A stretch of DNA of 64,000 bases from Metopolophium dirhodum (GCF_019925205.1 NC_083562.1:15376001-15440000); one strand, 5' to 3'. Shown: positions 1-13,413, counted from the first letter of the stretch. Numbers and translations: made by a program. Notes: generated by a model from the sequence alone, not told the origin.

Positions 1-1140
1 CTATTGGTCATTTTTTCTGATTTTCCGGAGTGCACACTTCTACATATTTGAAATTGATTGCTAATAATTCTGGTGGTAGGTGTGAATGCAAGTTTTATCG
101 TTGAATTAATTATAATTTTTAATACTTACATTAACAAAAGGTACCTACCCTCAACACCGTAGTGAAATATCAAGTAATAAATTGCTTTGGTTATAATTGA
201 AAAACATATAGAAAATAAAAACATCAATTTTTGATTGAATTGTTGGTTCAATATTGTGGTATTCAATGTTTTACCAATATAATATTGTGCCCATATATAA
301 TGTTTATTTTGCTGAACTGTAACAATTCGTGGTATAATTACGATGTCGCTTTGTTGTTTTATAATTTATTTAAATGCACTCGCTTTGAATACGGTCGCTG
401 AAACCCAATTATCATATATCGACGTGTGTCCAAATTGCCACGTCTAATTAACGTGTACGTTTATTCAATTTCTCTTAATTGCAGCAAATACAATATTAGT
501 CACAGTCCGGTGGTATAGTAATGAAAAGTTTCTTCGCTCTTGATATAAATTTGATTTCATAAAAATTATTCACTACCTATATTCCTGGCGAGACCCAGGC
601 TAACTAACCGACTTGTTCACCGGGATTAATCGCAATTAAAACTCAATTAACAGTTTTTAATAAAGAAACTTTTTTTTTTTAAATTAAAATATTGTTGAGT
701 ATTAAAAACTGTCCGTGCAGTGTTCAGATGTAAAAGAAAATATATCTTAATCGGCGTCCAAATGTATAAACATGAAACAAAAAAATAACGCGAACGGAGG
801 ATGCTGTGATTTAGAGCTTATAAAACGAAAGTAACACTAAAAGTTGGTATAGGGTGGCAAATGGAAATAATTAAAACTAAAAGTATTTGTCACTTTTCGT
901 TAAAACGAAAGACGCCCGTCCCGGGATCAACAAACATCGAAAACTCATGAAGCGATCGTATCGAAGTCAAAAGTTCTAGTTGTGAGTGATTATATATATA
1001 TATACAATATACTACGTATATGTAGGTACCTATAAATATATAATATACATTTAAACTTTTGGTTTTCAAATGCAACCTTAATTTTTAATTTAATAATCTA
1101 AAAAATAATATTACTCTAAAAATGTTTATGCATATAAATA
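1..1140. other. AT-rich intergenic or intronic DNA
   Basis: No open frame here has convincing coding character. A 61-codon frame on the minus strand (890-1075) is Tyr/Ile-rich in the way expected of AT-rich non-coding DNA. A palindromic AGGTACCT lies at 1024-1031. I see no RNA gene or mobile-element termini. Confidence 0.5.
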
Positions 1141-1143
1141 CCA

Positions 1144-1288
1144 AATATTGAAAGAATAGTTTTTTTTTTATTATTATTATATTTAAGCGGAGTGGTGTTC
1201 CACAAGTATCACGGGATATCCCTTGCTACTCCACTCCTCTTATTTATACTTTAAATGCTCATAAATAAAAAACTATTCGTTCAATATT
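1144..1288. mobile_element. MITE-like foldback element, about 145 bp
   Basis: The left end (AATATTGAAAGAATAGTTTT, from 1144) and the reverse complement of the right end (1267-1288) match over about 22 bp with one clear mismatch. Between them lies a second, imperfect inverted pair (GGAGTGG near 1190 and CCACTCC near 1230). There is no transposase frame. This fits a non-autonomous DNA transposon. I could not settle a target-site duplication, so the superfamily is open. Confidence 0.55.
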
Positions 1289-2129
1289 CACAAAAATGTG
1301 AAGAAAAGTATTCGGCTTCAAATTATGAAATTTAAATATAAATTGCCGTTTAACATAAGGGTGAAAAACTTTAAGAATAACATAATATTTTCGAAATATT
1401 CGATCATAAGTCAATGTTTTTCGTAATAACGAGTATTCACTGTTCAATAAGAATCACTGTATCGTTTGCAGTATAAATAAATATCACTGAAAATATTTGA
1501 AATAAAATTGATTTTTTACAAACCGTGAACAAAACCCCTGCGTCTATATACACCATAGCTAGTGTTCAGTTTCCACTTCTATTGTTTGGAAGTTAAGAAA
1601 ACTCATGCGCCATTTCTCGACCGACGAGGGGATGTAGTCTATCTGATGCAGATTATTGTTGGGGTATATGACCAGATGATAGCCAATTAAAAGTTTAGGA
1701 CATCGGTATAATAAATGTACGGGATACTGGATAGACGCATCATGAACAGTTACTGCAATAGTATAATATACGTACTATAATAATATTATGATAAACTATA
1801 TACGACGAGCTCAGGATTATTGCGATCGTATTTTGTTTGCGTTCGGACCGTTTTATTTTATAATAATAATATACAAGGCCTTGGGCGGCACACGGTGGTG
1901 GTAAACGGTGTTGGCGCGAAAGAATAGCGCGTATCGAATTACGATCGCAAAGCGTGTGCACAATCTGCAGGGGCGATTTACTGAGCGTAAACATAACATC
2001 CAAAACCCGTTACAGTCTTGGTCGGAACAGCCAACAGGAATCGATTACTACGGTGCAAAATCGACCGAAGGCGATCGGGGGGGTATCATTAGCCAAAAGA
2101 CAATAATCACAACAAACAACTGCGATGCC

Positions 2130-2160
2130 GACGACGACGACGACGACGATGATGATGATG

Positions 2161-2195
<35 letters not shown>
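2130..2195. repeat. Compound microsatellite (GAC)n(GAT)n(AAT)n
   Basis: Six GAC units run into GAT units and then about a dozen AAT units without interruption. Each block differs from the next by one base of the unit, so it looks like stepwise mutation and expansion of one ancestral tract. In one frame it would encode Asp then Asn runs, which is why a long open frame appears across it. Confidence 0.9.
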
Positions 2196-2196
<1 letters not shown>

Positions 2197-2493
2197 TGTA
2201 TAATATTATATTGACGGTCGCGATCGTTGCGCGCCGATCGTCATCGGATCGGTGGCCAATTACTATCCGAAACACGGCGACGGTCGTAACCCTCTGGCCC
2301 GAGCTCGATCAGGTCTCGCGTGGTGGAGCTGCAGCGAGCAGCACCTGCTCTCAAGTCCGAGAACCCACGTCAGACTGCATTTTATACTTACCGGAAACGC
2401 CGAGAGACGATTACGATACGCGCGTTCCGCTGGTCTCCTCGAAAAAACGTTGTCGTCGTCGTCGTACGCCAACAGAGCACAACGACTGATTGC

Positions 2494-2527
2494 GACACAC
2501 ACACACACACATACACATACACACACG
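2494..2527. repeat. (CA)n microsatellite
   Basis: An alternating CA tract with two TA interruptions, inside the CpG-rich block. A short (TC)n tract follows at about 2573-2587. Confidence 0.85.
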
Positions 2528-3259
2528 GTTGTACAATACGAACGGGCTCGAAGGGGGCTGAAACAAATGATCTTTCTCTCTCTCTCTCCACTCGCAACCA
2601 GTTTAGGTCGGGCACACGCGCTCGCCGTTCACGTTACGGGTTGTTGGAGTCGCGTTCCGCACACTGCGGTCCGGCGGCCGTCGTCATCTAACCGCGAAAA
2701 TATAATAACTATGCGTCATATATGCGTTGCTTTGTATACGCATTGCTCTGCGCGATAATATCATCATACAATATATTATAATGAAAACCATATTATATAC
2801 ATACATTATAATGTACGTATTTCATATATAAGAATGCCTGGAGCACGTGTGCGTGTGTGTCACGCATACCGGTTACCGGGTCGTCGGTTCGTATCTTCCA
2901 GATAGTATACCATTATTATTATAGGTACCTACCTACATATTATTATACACATATCGTATATGAGTGGCTGCAGAACTCTACGATCGCCGTTAGCCGTATG
3001 CTCCGCGCGACACGCTCCTATACGCAGATATTGTTATATTATTATTGTTATTATTATCATTATATCGTGTGCGTTGCACCCGCATCGGCCGGCCACTATA
3101 CGTCTCGGTCCAACGCGCCAGGTCGGTTTACCTTCCAGCTCGATGTGTACCTATATATTTCATTATAATATCGTATCACCGTTTCTCTTTTTTGTACATC
3201 ACACTCGGAGACCGTTGCTCGAGTCTCGGTCTTTCAGATATGCACCATAATCGTTGGTG

Positions 3260-3450
3260 AAATTATGGGAGGGGCCCCGTACCGGGTTACCGGGTAGCCC
3301 CCCAGTTTTTTATTCATAGTTAATATCCTATATTTATCCTAAAATATCATATATTTTAGTTAAAAATATAATTTATCAGGGCATATGCTGAGGATTTACA
3401 ATTCTAGAACCCCCCTCTCCCCGGAAAAATGTCGCTAGTTGCGCCTATGA
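3260..3450. mobile_element. Degenerate transposon remnant
   Basis: G-rich sequence (GGGAGGGGCCCC, from 3267) faces a C-rich end followed by TAGTTGCGCCTATGA (to 3450). The reverse complement of the right end begins TCATAGGCGCAACTA, a style of terminus common on decayed insect DNA transposons. There is no coding capacity. The boundaries are approximate and the class is not determined. Confidence 0.3.
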
Positions 3451-3459
3451 TCATAATAT

Positions 3460-4829
3460 CATTATGTACCTACCTAAATTTAAATGTGTAAAGTATATAA
3501 GTTATCACGTATCTGCAGACTGCAGTACAAGTATATACAACTCACTATATTATGCACAACGTTCATATTATACCTCATAATAGTAAGTCTCACCAACGTA
3601 TGCAATTATATCATGACAAAAGTTAACGGTAATACGGTATGACTAAAACATTAGGTGATGGGTATATGATTTGACATAATTTGTGTACAAGATTATTTTC
3701 GATTATGAATTTAGCAAATAAATCTATCTTAATAATGTACTTATATATTATACATCATGATGCCTGCTGTACAATTTATTAATGTAAAATATTGTATATG
3801 ATATATTATATTATCACCATGGACACAAACATAACTCAACTGGCACTACTTGCAACTTTGAAACCCGGTACCCGACACCCGTGTAGGTGACACCGTCGTG
3901 ATCACGGTCTACAGTATATACTATATAGAGTGTAGTTTAAGTCCGAAGACTTTAAACGTAATAATATTATTATCATTTATCACTATGTATATGCGCAAAC
4001 CCAAAAGTTTAGCCGGTTCTTCGTTGACACCGCTGTGGGACACTCGTAAAAGTTAGATAACGCATGATTTCAGTATAATGTATTTATAATAATATTATAC
4101 TGATATCAAAATGGTCGATGGTCCGACACTCGCTGACCGATTTTCTATACCTCTAAACCTATTATAATATATTATACTGTATAGTATAACGCCGGTCATC
4201 TAGGTAATTTGGTTATAATGTAGTTTGTAGATATTAACGTCGCGCGCTCATATATTATTATCATGTAGTTTACGGCGTTAAAAGGGGCCCACACTTTAAT
4301 AATGACAAAATGGAAGACAAATTAGATTTTCGCGATTCTCGCGCATCTCCGACAGAGACATTATAAAATATCCACGGCGGAATACACGTATATAGGTACC
4401 TAAATATTGAAAAATAATTCTACTCTCTGCTTAATAATACGTTTTAACAACACAAAAAAAGCTTTCAAAGTATTAACCGGACGTCGCTTATATAGGTAAT
4501 ACAATATACCTACGAGACGATTGGTCATAATATATTATATCATAGTAGTAAATTTCGTTACAAACCAATTTAATCTCGAACACAATTATTAAAACGTTGG
4601 ATAGGTACCTATATATACGCATACATCTATATTTAACATTATAAAACAGAAGTAAGTTGTTGAATACGAACCATATTATAATAATATAGTGTTGTAGGGT
4701 TAATTTTGTATAATAAACACACGAAAGTCGCGGTTGCATGTAGACGCATCTACGGTAGGTCGTACGCTTGTCATAATGTCAAAATATTATACTCACCTCC
4801 AGCCACGTTTATTGTACACACATAACACG
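3460..4829. other. AT-rich intergenic DNA
   Basis: I see no gene. The stretch holds scattered TATA-rich words and two AGGTACCT palindromes (4394-4401 and 4603-4610). A frame at 4488-4739 (-) is rich in Tyr/Ile/Leu and has no domain-like pattern. Confidence 0.5.
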
Positions 4830-4897
4830 ATGTTCAAAAACATGCATCTGTATTTATATTTACCAACAATTATATCATCAGTAAACTTCATTTCCAG
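4830..4897 (+). CDS. Candidate first coding exon of a small secreted protein
   Basis: An ATG with A at -3 opens 22 codons encoding a short basic start and a hydrophobic stretch (MFKNMHLYLYLPTIISSVNF...), resembling a signal peptide. It ends in CCAG followed by a good donor, GTGAGA. The exon ends two bases into a codon, exactly the phase needed to join the exon at 7143. The joined protein would have 91 residues. Caution: random AT-rich DNA often encodes hydrophobic residues, and a phase match has a one-in-three chance. RNA evidence would decide. Confidence 0.35.
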
Positions 4898-7142
4898 GTG
4901 AGAAATGAACGTCAGAACGTGTTATGCGTATATTCCCTTCCTATAAACGCCCACATAAATTATCCCTTTGTTTGGTTTCAGCTCATCGGCGAACATAATA
5001 GCAGTAATTATAATATTATTATTATTATTATTATTATTATTATCGAGTTCACACCGATACGAATAATACGACCTGCTCCGGTGTATAATATTTGTATAGG
5101 AAATATTAATTAAAATCCCGAAGTGTCGTACAAAAATTACACCATTATAATTTATAATACATATATTTTATTAATTAATTATTACATTATTATAATTTAT
5201 AGTTTAATATTCACTCGTGTAACGTGAACAATGTTTAATGAGATTAACATAACGTTCGAGCGAAGCATTCATGCGACATTTTAAACTTTTACGAAATGTA
5301 TGACATTTTCACCGTTTTATAGAAATACCATTTCGTCAAATTCCCGCGCAGCTCCTTGCGTTCCACGTTTACAAAACACATATTGCAAATTATTCAAATT
5401 ACTGGTATAGGGTAGATAGGTATATATTACACGGTTACATATCTAAATTTTTTAAAAATATAAGATTTATTTTAATTATTATAATTCAATGTAACTAAGA
5501 CTTTATATACAAACTCGGTTCAAAGGCCCACTCTGATCAATCTCCATCATGACCACAGTCCCTTAAATATGGTACCAATCTAGCATTCACAAAAGAGCAC
5601 TTAAAAATAAAATATATTGTTGTCATTATTATTATACGCGCGTAATTAATTTATTAACCTATCATTGGCCGGCGGGACTTACAACCATACACCAATGTTA
5701 TGGTATATTATGACGTTGTGTTTCCACATTTCATATAAATTTCTTAATATACGCGCCAGTCTGTATAGTCCGCTATCGACCGTGGAAGTGTTCGTCTAAA
5801 AATAGATGGGCCAACAGAGCTCGGGTGCGAGTGCATATTATTATTATACAAAAGGAAATAGTTATAATATATTATAACCTCACAGCTGCCTTGTGTAGTG
5901 TAGTCTACGATGCATGACAAATTTAATACAAGACGGTTCACCAATAACAATACAGCACAGCATATTATGTATAGGTCTCTACTTGAATAACGTTGAATAA
6001 TAATATATTATGCTTTGAATAATTGTATTTCTCTTAATCAGGTACCCTAATTATAGTGTAAAGAGACTATAGCTTGACGATTGTTATTTGTTGTCAAATA
6101 AAATATGGATATGTATATTGTATGTATAATGTATAACATTACACTATCTACATTGTAAATTATTTTTTAATTTCATTTTCTACTGAAAATATTTTATAAT
6201 AAATGTAGAAGTTTATTTATTTATAATTAATATGCTTACTTTCACATGTTTTAATTGTTGTTGTTGAATTATCAAAAGACAATTTTTCGGTATCTATTGG
6301 TAGTTCATTGTACTGATTTTTCGTAAATTATAATAAACTCAAACTTTTAAACTACCTACCAACTACTTTATCTATATATTTATGCCCAGTAATGCAACCG
6401 GCATTTTGTCAAAGGGGGCCCCCGGTCCATACTTCGTTAGATGTGCCGAATGTTGTGAAATGTCCTTCATAGTAAAGTTGTGTTGGGTATCATTTTTGGT
6501 ACCATAATGACGTGGACTATCATAAAATGGTTATTAGTTTATAATTTATCCATATTTTAAGTATATTCTAGAATAAATAAATATATTATCTACTAATTTA
6601 TTTTATATATCCCTGGGGGTCTCTGCAGGTTGCTCCAGTGCGATTGATGCATATTCTATGTATAAAAATATTAAAGTGCTAAGTATTTTGAACCAATATT
6701 CATAAGACGTATTCGTGTAATATACCTACTAAATATGTATCGGGTATATCATAACATGGTAAAAATTTTAATTTCGATAAATTTAGTTTTAATTTTAATA
6801 TTAATTGGGTAAATTTTTAATTTTTAATTTAAATTTATCAATACTTAGTAGGTATAGTATAAAACAATATTTTTAATTATCTTCAAAGTTAAAATTTTAT
6901 TTACGGTAAAAAAATATCAATTTTGGATTTTAGAGAATGGATAGTATTAATCATTGTTGAAAAATGTAAATAGTTCAATACAAAATTAATTTAAATATAA
7001 TCTACATAGGTATACGTTTGGAATACAAGCGGTTTTTTTTTCTATACATTATAATATAGAGAGAAGCATATCTCTTCAGTCCTCATCATACGAAATATTT
7101 GCAGAGAAAATGATTCCTGTTGGCTTTTACGGTTCATTATAG
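4898..7142 (+). other. Putative intron of the small secreted protein gene
   Basis: It starts GTGAGA and ends TTCATTATAG under the proposed model. It contains an (ATT)n microsatellite at about 5016-5043 and no coding-like frame on either strand. If the exon pairing is wrong, this is ordinary AT-rich non-coding DNA. Confidence 0.3.
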
Positions 7143-7350
7143 AGATCCAGTCATAAATCACGTGAATGCTTGGGTAGATATGGTTTATGAAAAAAAAACC
7201 GGTCAATGCGAAAGAAACGAGATCAGTGTGAAATTGATTGACAAAACAACCGAAGACAGGACTACAGGAGGATGTGTCGATTATAATCTGAAGATAATGG
7301 ACAATGACCGACGTACAATAATAAGAGTAGAAAAAACGGGATGCAAATAA
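7143..7350 (+). CDS. Terminal exon of a small, probably secreted protein
   Basis: The frame reads R-D-P-V-I-N-H-V-N-A-W-V-D-M-V-Y..., contains three Cys and ends EKTGCK-stop. Its mixed polar composition (many D, E, K, T, N) is unlike the Tyr/Ile/Leu gibberish of the surrounding AT-rich DNA, so I regard it as genuinely coding. The same frame is closed by TGA at 7111-7113, so an acceptor is needed; CATTATAG at 7135-7142 fits. Helix-like then beta-like stretches around GG-C-V-D-Y-N-L faintly recall a cystatin fold, but no diagnostic motif is complete and I do not assign a family. Possible poly(A) signals AATAAA lie at 7458-7463 and 7581-7586. Confidence 0.5.
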
Positions 7351-10300
7351 TTTAATATGGTATGTTGATCGAATAGAACGAGAGGACAAATTAATAATAA
7401 TGTTTTTGTGTCTGAGGTTTTGCGATTGCGAATTTAATATTTACGAGAGAAGATTAAAATAAAACGAAGACGCGTGCATAACTTCAAATAGCCATTATAG
7501 TAAGCCAACATCGAGATCCTTTAATACCCAACACTGTGCAAGTTTTCAAACAGGAATTATAGAAATACATTTTTTACAAAAATAAAATATATTATAATAA
7601 TAATTTTATTCATTGAAAAAGTTTTGTTAAAAAAAACACAGTTTATTTCTAATAATTCGATACAAATATAATATGTAGTTGATATCATTTTCTAAAAGCT
7701 TAATAATGATTTTTCGCATAAAACGTACTTTGTACGATTTTATTGTAAGAAAATAATATATGGATTAGAATTTGTATTTTTTTTTCAATGCTTAGTGAAT
7801 TACCTTATTTTCATTCTTCATCACTAGAAATAATATCTATTAAGTCAGATTAAAAAGTACCTATGCATTTATCAATACTAGGTATATGTTGAAACAAATG
7901 CAAATATCTACTGTGCATACATAAATATTATATAATATATAACAACCATTCTTCACTACCATACCTGGCATCACCTATCACTATTAAATGCATATTCAGT
8001 ATAATCACTACCCAACTGCAAAACAAAATTTAATTTAAAAATATGTTCTTGTTTTATATAGTAAATAGGCACCTATGCGAAAGAAGTTGTAATTCCTACG
8101 ATGTAATAACACCCGTGTTATTATAGTGATTGAATAAAACAAAATATACTGATAATTGTGTAACAAGTAACAAAAATATAATACAGTTTCAACACCAAGG
8201 GCTAAGTTGATAAAATATATAAAATATGACATTATTACATAAGTTAAAAAAAAATTTTAGGTTTAGGTTATGTTGTAAGTACTTACTTCATTAAAAAAAA
8301 CCCATTACCTATTTTTCCTTATAGAAGATGACTAAATATAATCAAAACATCAAAATAAAAAAAAACATGTATAATTTTCTCCGAAGTTTTGTTCAGCATA
8401 AGTACGAAAATTAAACACGTCACACGATATCATCAATATTAATATACGTATGCATAAGTTATTCCTCGTATGTATTCCAAAAGATTTGTTACTTACACAT
8501 GTTATAAAAACATATTAAATATTAGAAAGTAACTACTAATGTATAGGATATATCGAGTAGATGTTGTATTGTTGTAGCACAGATAGTACATTTCATGACG
8601 TAGATACTGTTGCAAATTTAAAAAAAATTTTCAATCACCTGATTTGTCAAATATTTATTTTATTAAAATAAATTTACATTATCAAGTTTGAACAAAAATC
8701 TACACGGAAATGCTAATTAATATATAAAACATAAAAAATTTCGGGCAAGTGAAATAGCTTTTAGTTTTAAATCTACATTATAACATTAAATGACGAAGAA
8801 ATAATTCGTTTTAACCATATTTAGAGATTGAGAAAGTTTTAAATTCGTTTTTAAAACATTATAGTGTGTTTACAAAAAATCCATTAAGAAAATCATGAAA
8901 ATTAAACTAATTCATTCACTTTTCAAATACATTAAAATCAATTATTACAATAATATGTTAAATTGTATTGACTTTAAAAATAAAATCTTTTGATAAATTT
9001 CTCGGTATAACACTAAAATGAATAATATATTAAATAATATAAGTAATATTATTTTATTTTTTTATTTTGTTTCATTTATATAATATAGGAAAAAGTTTTT
9101 TTCACCAAAATCAATAACAAAATACAATTAAATATAATGTACGGATTAGTAATGATATTCGCTTATATTTCACCTATATGAAGTTTTAACGGGTATTATA
9201 CTATAAGTATAATTTATTTTTAATTCAAATATAAATTCATATGGTTATGATGTTCAATTTTGTTTTAAGGAAATTAATTTTGTATTAACCTATATTATGA
9301 TTTTATGTTTTAAATCAAATAATAATATATTATATAAAAAAAAAATCATATTTATACCATCTTTATCGAGAAATAAGCACAAGGATTAATGCACCTATAT
9401 ATTTTATGTTTATGTATTTATAAATATATTTTGGTAAAGAATACCTACACAGAAAAGATTATCTACTTAGATTGTGAATATCGTTTAATTTTAAACTATG
9501 AAACATAATAGGCATCGTTGGGCTTATAGTAACATCTTTAGCTTTGATAACATTTTATTAACTCGTAATTAAGGTATAAATTGTGGTTTAATGGTTATCG
9601 GTAAAAACGCAGGTTTTTTGACATGTTCATTTTTTTTTTTTTTTAATGCTTTTTGCTATTACAATTTTGATGAAGGTGTGCCTTCATTTTATATAAGAAT
9701 TGAAAATAGAAACCATTATGAAACAGCACGTTTGCAAAAAGTCTTTCAAGTTATCTCAAACAAAAGTATTTAATAATAATTTAAAACTTATATTGCATGA
9801 GATAGTTTTCATTGGCATATAACCACCAACTTAGTCTGCATCTTGCCAAAAATTAAATTGTGTGTGTTTCATTTTATCTATTTCGTATATTCATGTACAA
9901 CTATGTTCAACACTTGTGAAATAAATATTTACTCTCCTTATTCAAACTTACTGTATTAAATTTATTATAATTGGCGAATATCAAACGATTAATAAATCAA
10001 ACCGTAGATAACGATATAATATATCTATAGGAGTTGTAAACGGCTATAATTTAATTTATCTTTATGTGTAGGGTACACTAATGTCATCACTACTCGAATA
10101 CATATATAGCGTGTACATTTAAAACATGAATATTAATACAAGTATATTTTGTAAATTACAATCAGAAATACATGTACAAACTTGAGAATTAAAAAACAAT
10201 ATGTATTGTGACTGTAAATTTGTAAATGTTCAAAACCATTTTCAGTGAGAGAAATACTCACTGCAATCAGTGAAAGCCCTGCATATTATAATGTACCTAC

Positions 10301-11197
10301 TAGTTCTAGTTAAATATTTACACGTTGTATGTTGATACTTGCTAAATAGAACATTTATATAATTGTATAGCCTTGATAAAATAGAATCCCAAGGGTCTTT
10401 TTAATGTAGGTATAGGAACTGTAGTATTCAACCCACTTAGCCCCCCCTTCTAAAGCCTTTAATTTAGCCCTGATTAAACAAATTGAGAAATAAAAATTGA
10501 ATTAATAATTAATTGTACACAAATGATGAAATTGTATCTATTAAAATACAGAACATAAATATAAATATATAAACTGTAATAACTATATTACCTGTATATT
10601 TACATAGAATTATAAATAGAAACGTATAGATACTTATAGTTTATACGGTATACCTGTAGTACTTTGATAGTTTTTTTTAATGAAAATAATCTCCAGATTA
10701 ACTCATCCATAAAATTTGAAAAAAAAATAATAACGTTTATTGTATGATTGCATGATTAATCATGGTGCATTATTGAAGTCTGTAGTCATATCGCTATGAA
10801 CTATGGATCATACATTCAATATCTTATTATTTTATTGTTTCTGTAAATATTTTGATAATATTGGTGTTGATGTGAATATGTGATACTAGTTTTTATTTTA
10901 TTATTGTGATTTAATAACTTCCTAAATTTAATTATAAATTCAATATTTAAAATATGTGTCACCTATAACTGATTACGATAACAATTATATTGTATTTCTT
11001 TTTACTGAATTATCTTCAATCAGAGTATGGATATTATCGTATTAACCACGCTTGCCTCTATTCCAAAACTATCTATAACCCGATCACTATTTTATTACAA
11101 CAAAATTATAAAATGATTTCGACGTGCAATCAATTGATTCGTTAATTTAGTTTGATAGTAAAAGTGTTAGACTTGCATCTACCCCCACTAAGTACAG
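7351..11197. other. AT-rich non-coding DNA
   Basis: No gene is seen. The stretch is dominated by A/T runs. The frames at 8035-8232 (-) and 9591-9773 (+) are short, include homopolymer-coded Phe/Lys runs and lack domain character. A C-run at about 10441-10447, within ACTTAGCCCCCCCTT, may be a transposon remnant. Confidence 0.5.
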
Positions 11198-11350
11198 CTT
11201 TTACCGGGGGTAGGAAAAGCACGACACATTGCGGAAAATTATCATCGATCACTGGATGTAACTGTGATCAAGCATATTTTAAATGCAATAAAATTCGATT
11301 AAATACAAATTATTATCGTCTGACTTTGAGTATACAACTTTACGGTCAAG
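11198..11350 (+). CDS. Candidate internal exon with a phospholipase-A2-like Cys/Asp motif
   Basis: The frame is flanked by an acceptor (CCCCCACTAAGTACAG ending at 11197) and a donor (CAAG|GTATAA at 11350/11351). It encodes about 50 residues including THCGKLSSITGCNCDQAYFKC. The spacing C-x-C-D-x-x-[F/Y]-x-x-C is that seen after the active site in group III (bee-venom-type) secreted phospholipases A2. The Ca-binding loop and His-Asp active-site exon are not visible nearby, so this could also be another Cys-rich secreted protein or chance. The proposed exon begins in phase 2 and ends in phase 1, so neighbouring exons are required. Confidence 0.25.
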
Positions 11351-12660
11351 GTATAACATTTTGATGATTTTTATATAAAATGTCCGGCAACTGCGGAATA
11401 CATTTTAATTAACACCTACAAATGTATAAATTTAAAATAGAATTATAAGTACCCTTATTGGTGTCATCGTGTGATGTAAAAAAAATTACATTCTCTACTT
11501 AATATTCTTATTGTGGTGAGTTGATTTGAAAAAAATGTTCAAAGATATTGATAAGTATAAAATATCACATTTTTACGTATAGTTTCTCTTCGTAAAATGT
11601 ATGTGTTTGGTTAAGTCTGATACAACTGGTCAGATCTCATTCTTAATAGTTCTAATTTCTAAACCTTGAACATTGATGGGCATTTCATAAAACTTAAATT
11701 TGCATGTTTATATTTTTTTTTAGAAACATTCGATAAGACTAAAATTATGGTTTGTCCAACAAAATGTTTATACTGGTTAGGTTAAGTAGGTACCTATTTA
11801 TATATTATACTCGGCAATCGATTTAATTACCAATATATATATTATATGTGATTGATTGAGTACAAACCTTATAGTTATAAGGTATATTAAATTTTTTTTT
11901 TTGTGTTAGCTACTATTTAATATAATATAGTATGAGAGTTAACTTTGTAAAATATGTATTATTATATATATGAACCTGCTATACTTAACACTCAGTTATA
12001 ATATTGTAATCTATGGACTTCCAGTATGACACATTTAGAAAATACTACTAGGAATTCTTCTTTCCACTATAAATTAAATATATATATATATATCATAATT
12101 AATAGCTACCAAACACTTGTATTTACTAACAGAAAAATACTTATTTAGTCACCAATTGTAATCTAGTAAGTATAATAAGTGTATATAGTATTATGTTTCA
12201 ATCTAATTTGTATTTACTAATTTACTTTTGAAATAAAAGTTAACCGACACAATTTATGGCACCATCAAAACTTTGTTGCTCTTAAAATTTCGACCCTCGG
12301 GTTCATCACCTCCTCCCTTTAATTGCACCATCGACAACTTCGCAGTACTTTATTTCACACGATATGACACGACCGTCTGCCCGTATGGACATCGGAAATT
12401 GCTTAGAATGCCTTGCCCGTGTTTGTTGAATTAATTACTACATTTCCCGAGTGTTTTATAATTAATATTCTACAACCTTTATATTATCCGTAACATAATG
12501 TAATTTAACTAGGCATGGGCGAAACTAGAAAATTACAAAAGAAGTTTTTTATTTAAATTTTAAATTCTATTAAATCAGTGTGTTATCCACTCAGTATTAG
12601 TTATAAATTTGTCTAAGGTAGGTATAGGTATATAAATTATAATAAATGTAGACACATGCC

Positions 12661-12669
12661 ATATATATA

Positions 12670-12700
<31 letters not shown>
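12661..12700. repeat. (AT)n(GT)n compound microsatellite
   Basis: An AT tract leads into a GT tract with one GAGG interruption, just downstream (minus-strand sense) of a putative splice donor. Confidence 0.85.
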
Positions 12701-12701
<1 letters not shown>

Positions 12702-12734
12702 AAAAATATAATATAATATATATATATGCATTAC

Positions 12735-12798
12735 CTGTGTTGGACACGATCTGCAAGACGATCAGAGAAAACAAAACGGCCACAAGCGTTGACGTCAT
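12735..12798 (-). CDS. First coding exon with a signal peptide, minus-strand gene
   Basis: On the minus strand an ATG at 12798 opens MTSTLVAVLFSLIVLQIVSN followed by T and a split Gly codon. This is a textbook signal-peptide hydrophobic core. The coding part ends CAACACAG followed by the donor GTAATG, in phase 1. The frame stays open upstream through GC-rich DNA with further in-frame ATGs, but those would bury the signal peptide, so I choose 12798. Downstream exons must lie at lower coordinates. I could not identify one in the correct phase with confidence, so the product is unknown beyond being secreted or membrane-targeted. Confidence 0.55.
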
Positions 12799-13378
12799 CG
12801 GGAAAGCGTCGACGGCAGCGCGACGGCAATAGTGATAGCGGTCGCACCGGGACGTCGACCGCTGCAGACGCGACTCCATAACTGGTGTCGTCGCTTCCGT
12901 TTGCCGGACGTGTAGATTACACTTATGGTAGCAGCGGATCCGGATCGAAAGCCGTCGGGTTGATGGGCGACAAGCGTGCGCGCGCTCCACCGACTAACGC
13001 CCGCGGAAAGAGTCTAACGGTTTTTTTTTTTTTTCAATATCTTCAAAAAGTCTGTTTCACCGGATACGAAATTTCAGCTAAGTCGCGAGACAGCTCTTGC
13101 AAAGTGCTATAATAATAATAATAATAATAGTAGTAGAGATAACACAACAATAATAATATTATTGCGACGCCGCCGACGGACTGACAGACGGCAGCGGTAC
13201 ACACGGGGCACGTGACTACGGCTACTAAACGTTGCGGACCGAATAAAACCCGCTACGGCGCGCGAACACTAACAATCGCCGCCACCGCCACCGCCGCTGC
13301 GCATCGTCTCTCTCGGTGCGCGCCGCCGCCGATGGAAGGTGTGTGTGTGTGTGTGTAAATGTGTGTGCGCGCGCGTGT

Positions 13379-13413
<35 letters not shown>

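Larger units (their letters stand above)
1990..2745. promoter_or_regulatory. CpG-rich island with microsatellites, possible promoter or first-exon region
   Basis: Base composition shifts abruptly from AT-rich to GC/CpG-rich, with many CG dinucleotides and CGATCG-type words. The block contains a compound trinucleotide repeat, a CA repeat and a TC repeat. Long frames are open on both strands because stop codons are rare in GC-rich DNA, and none has a recognisable product. In insects such blocks often surround transcription starts, but no specific start site is supported here. Confidence 0.35.

Noticed and set aside
1908..2489. 193-codon plus-strand frame with Asp and Asn runs
   Set aside because: The runs are just the GAC/GAT/AAT microsatellite, frames are open on both strands because the block is GC-rich, and no domain is present.
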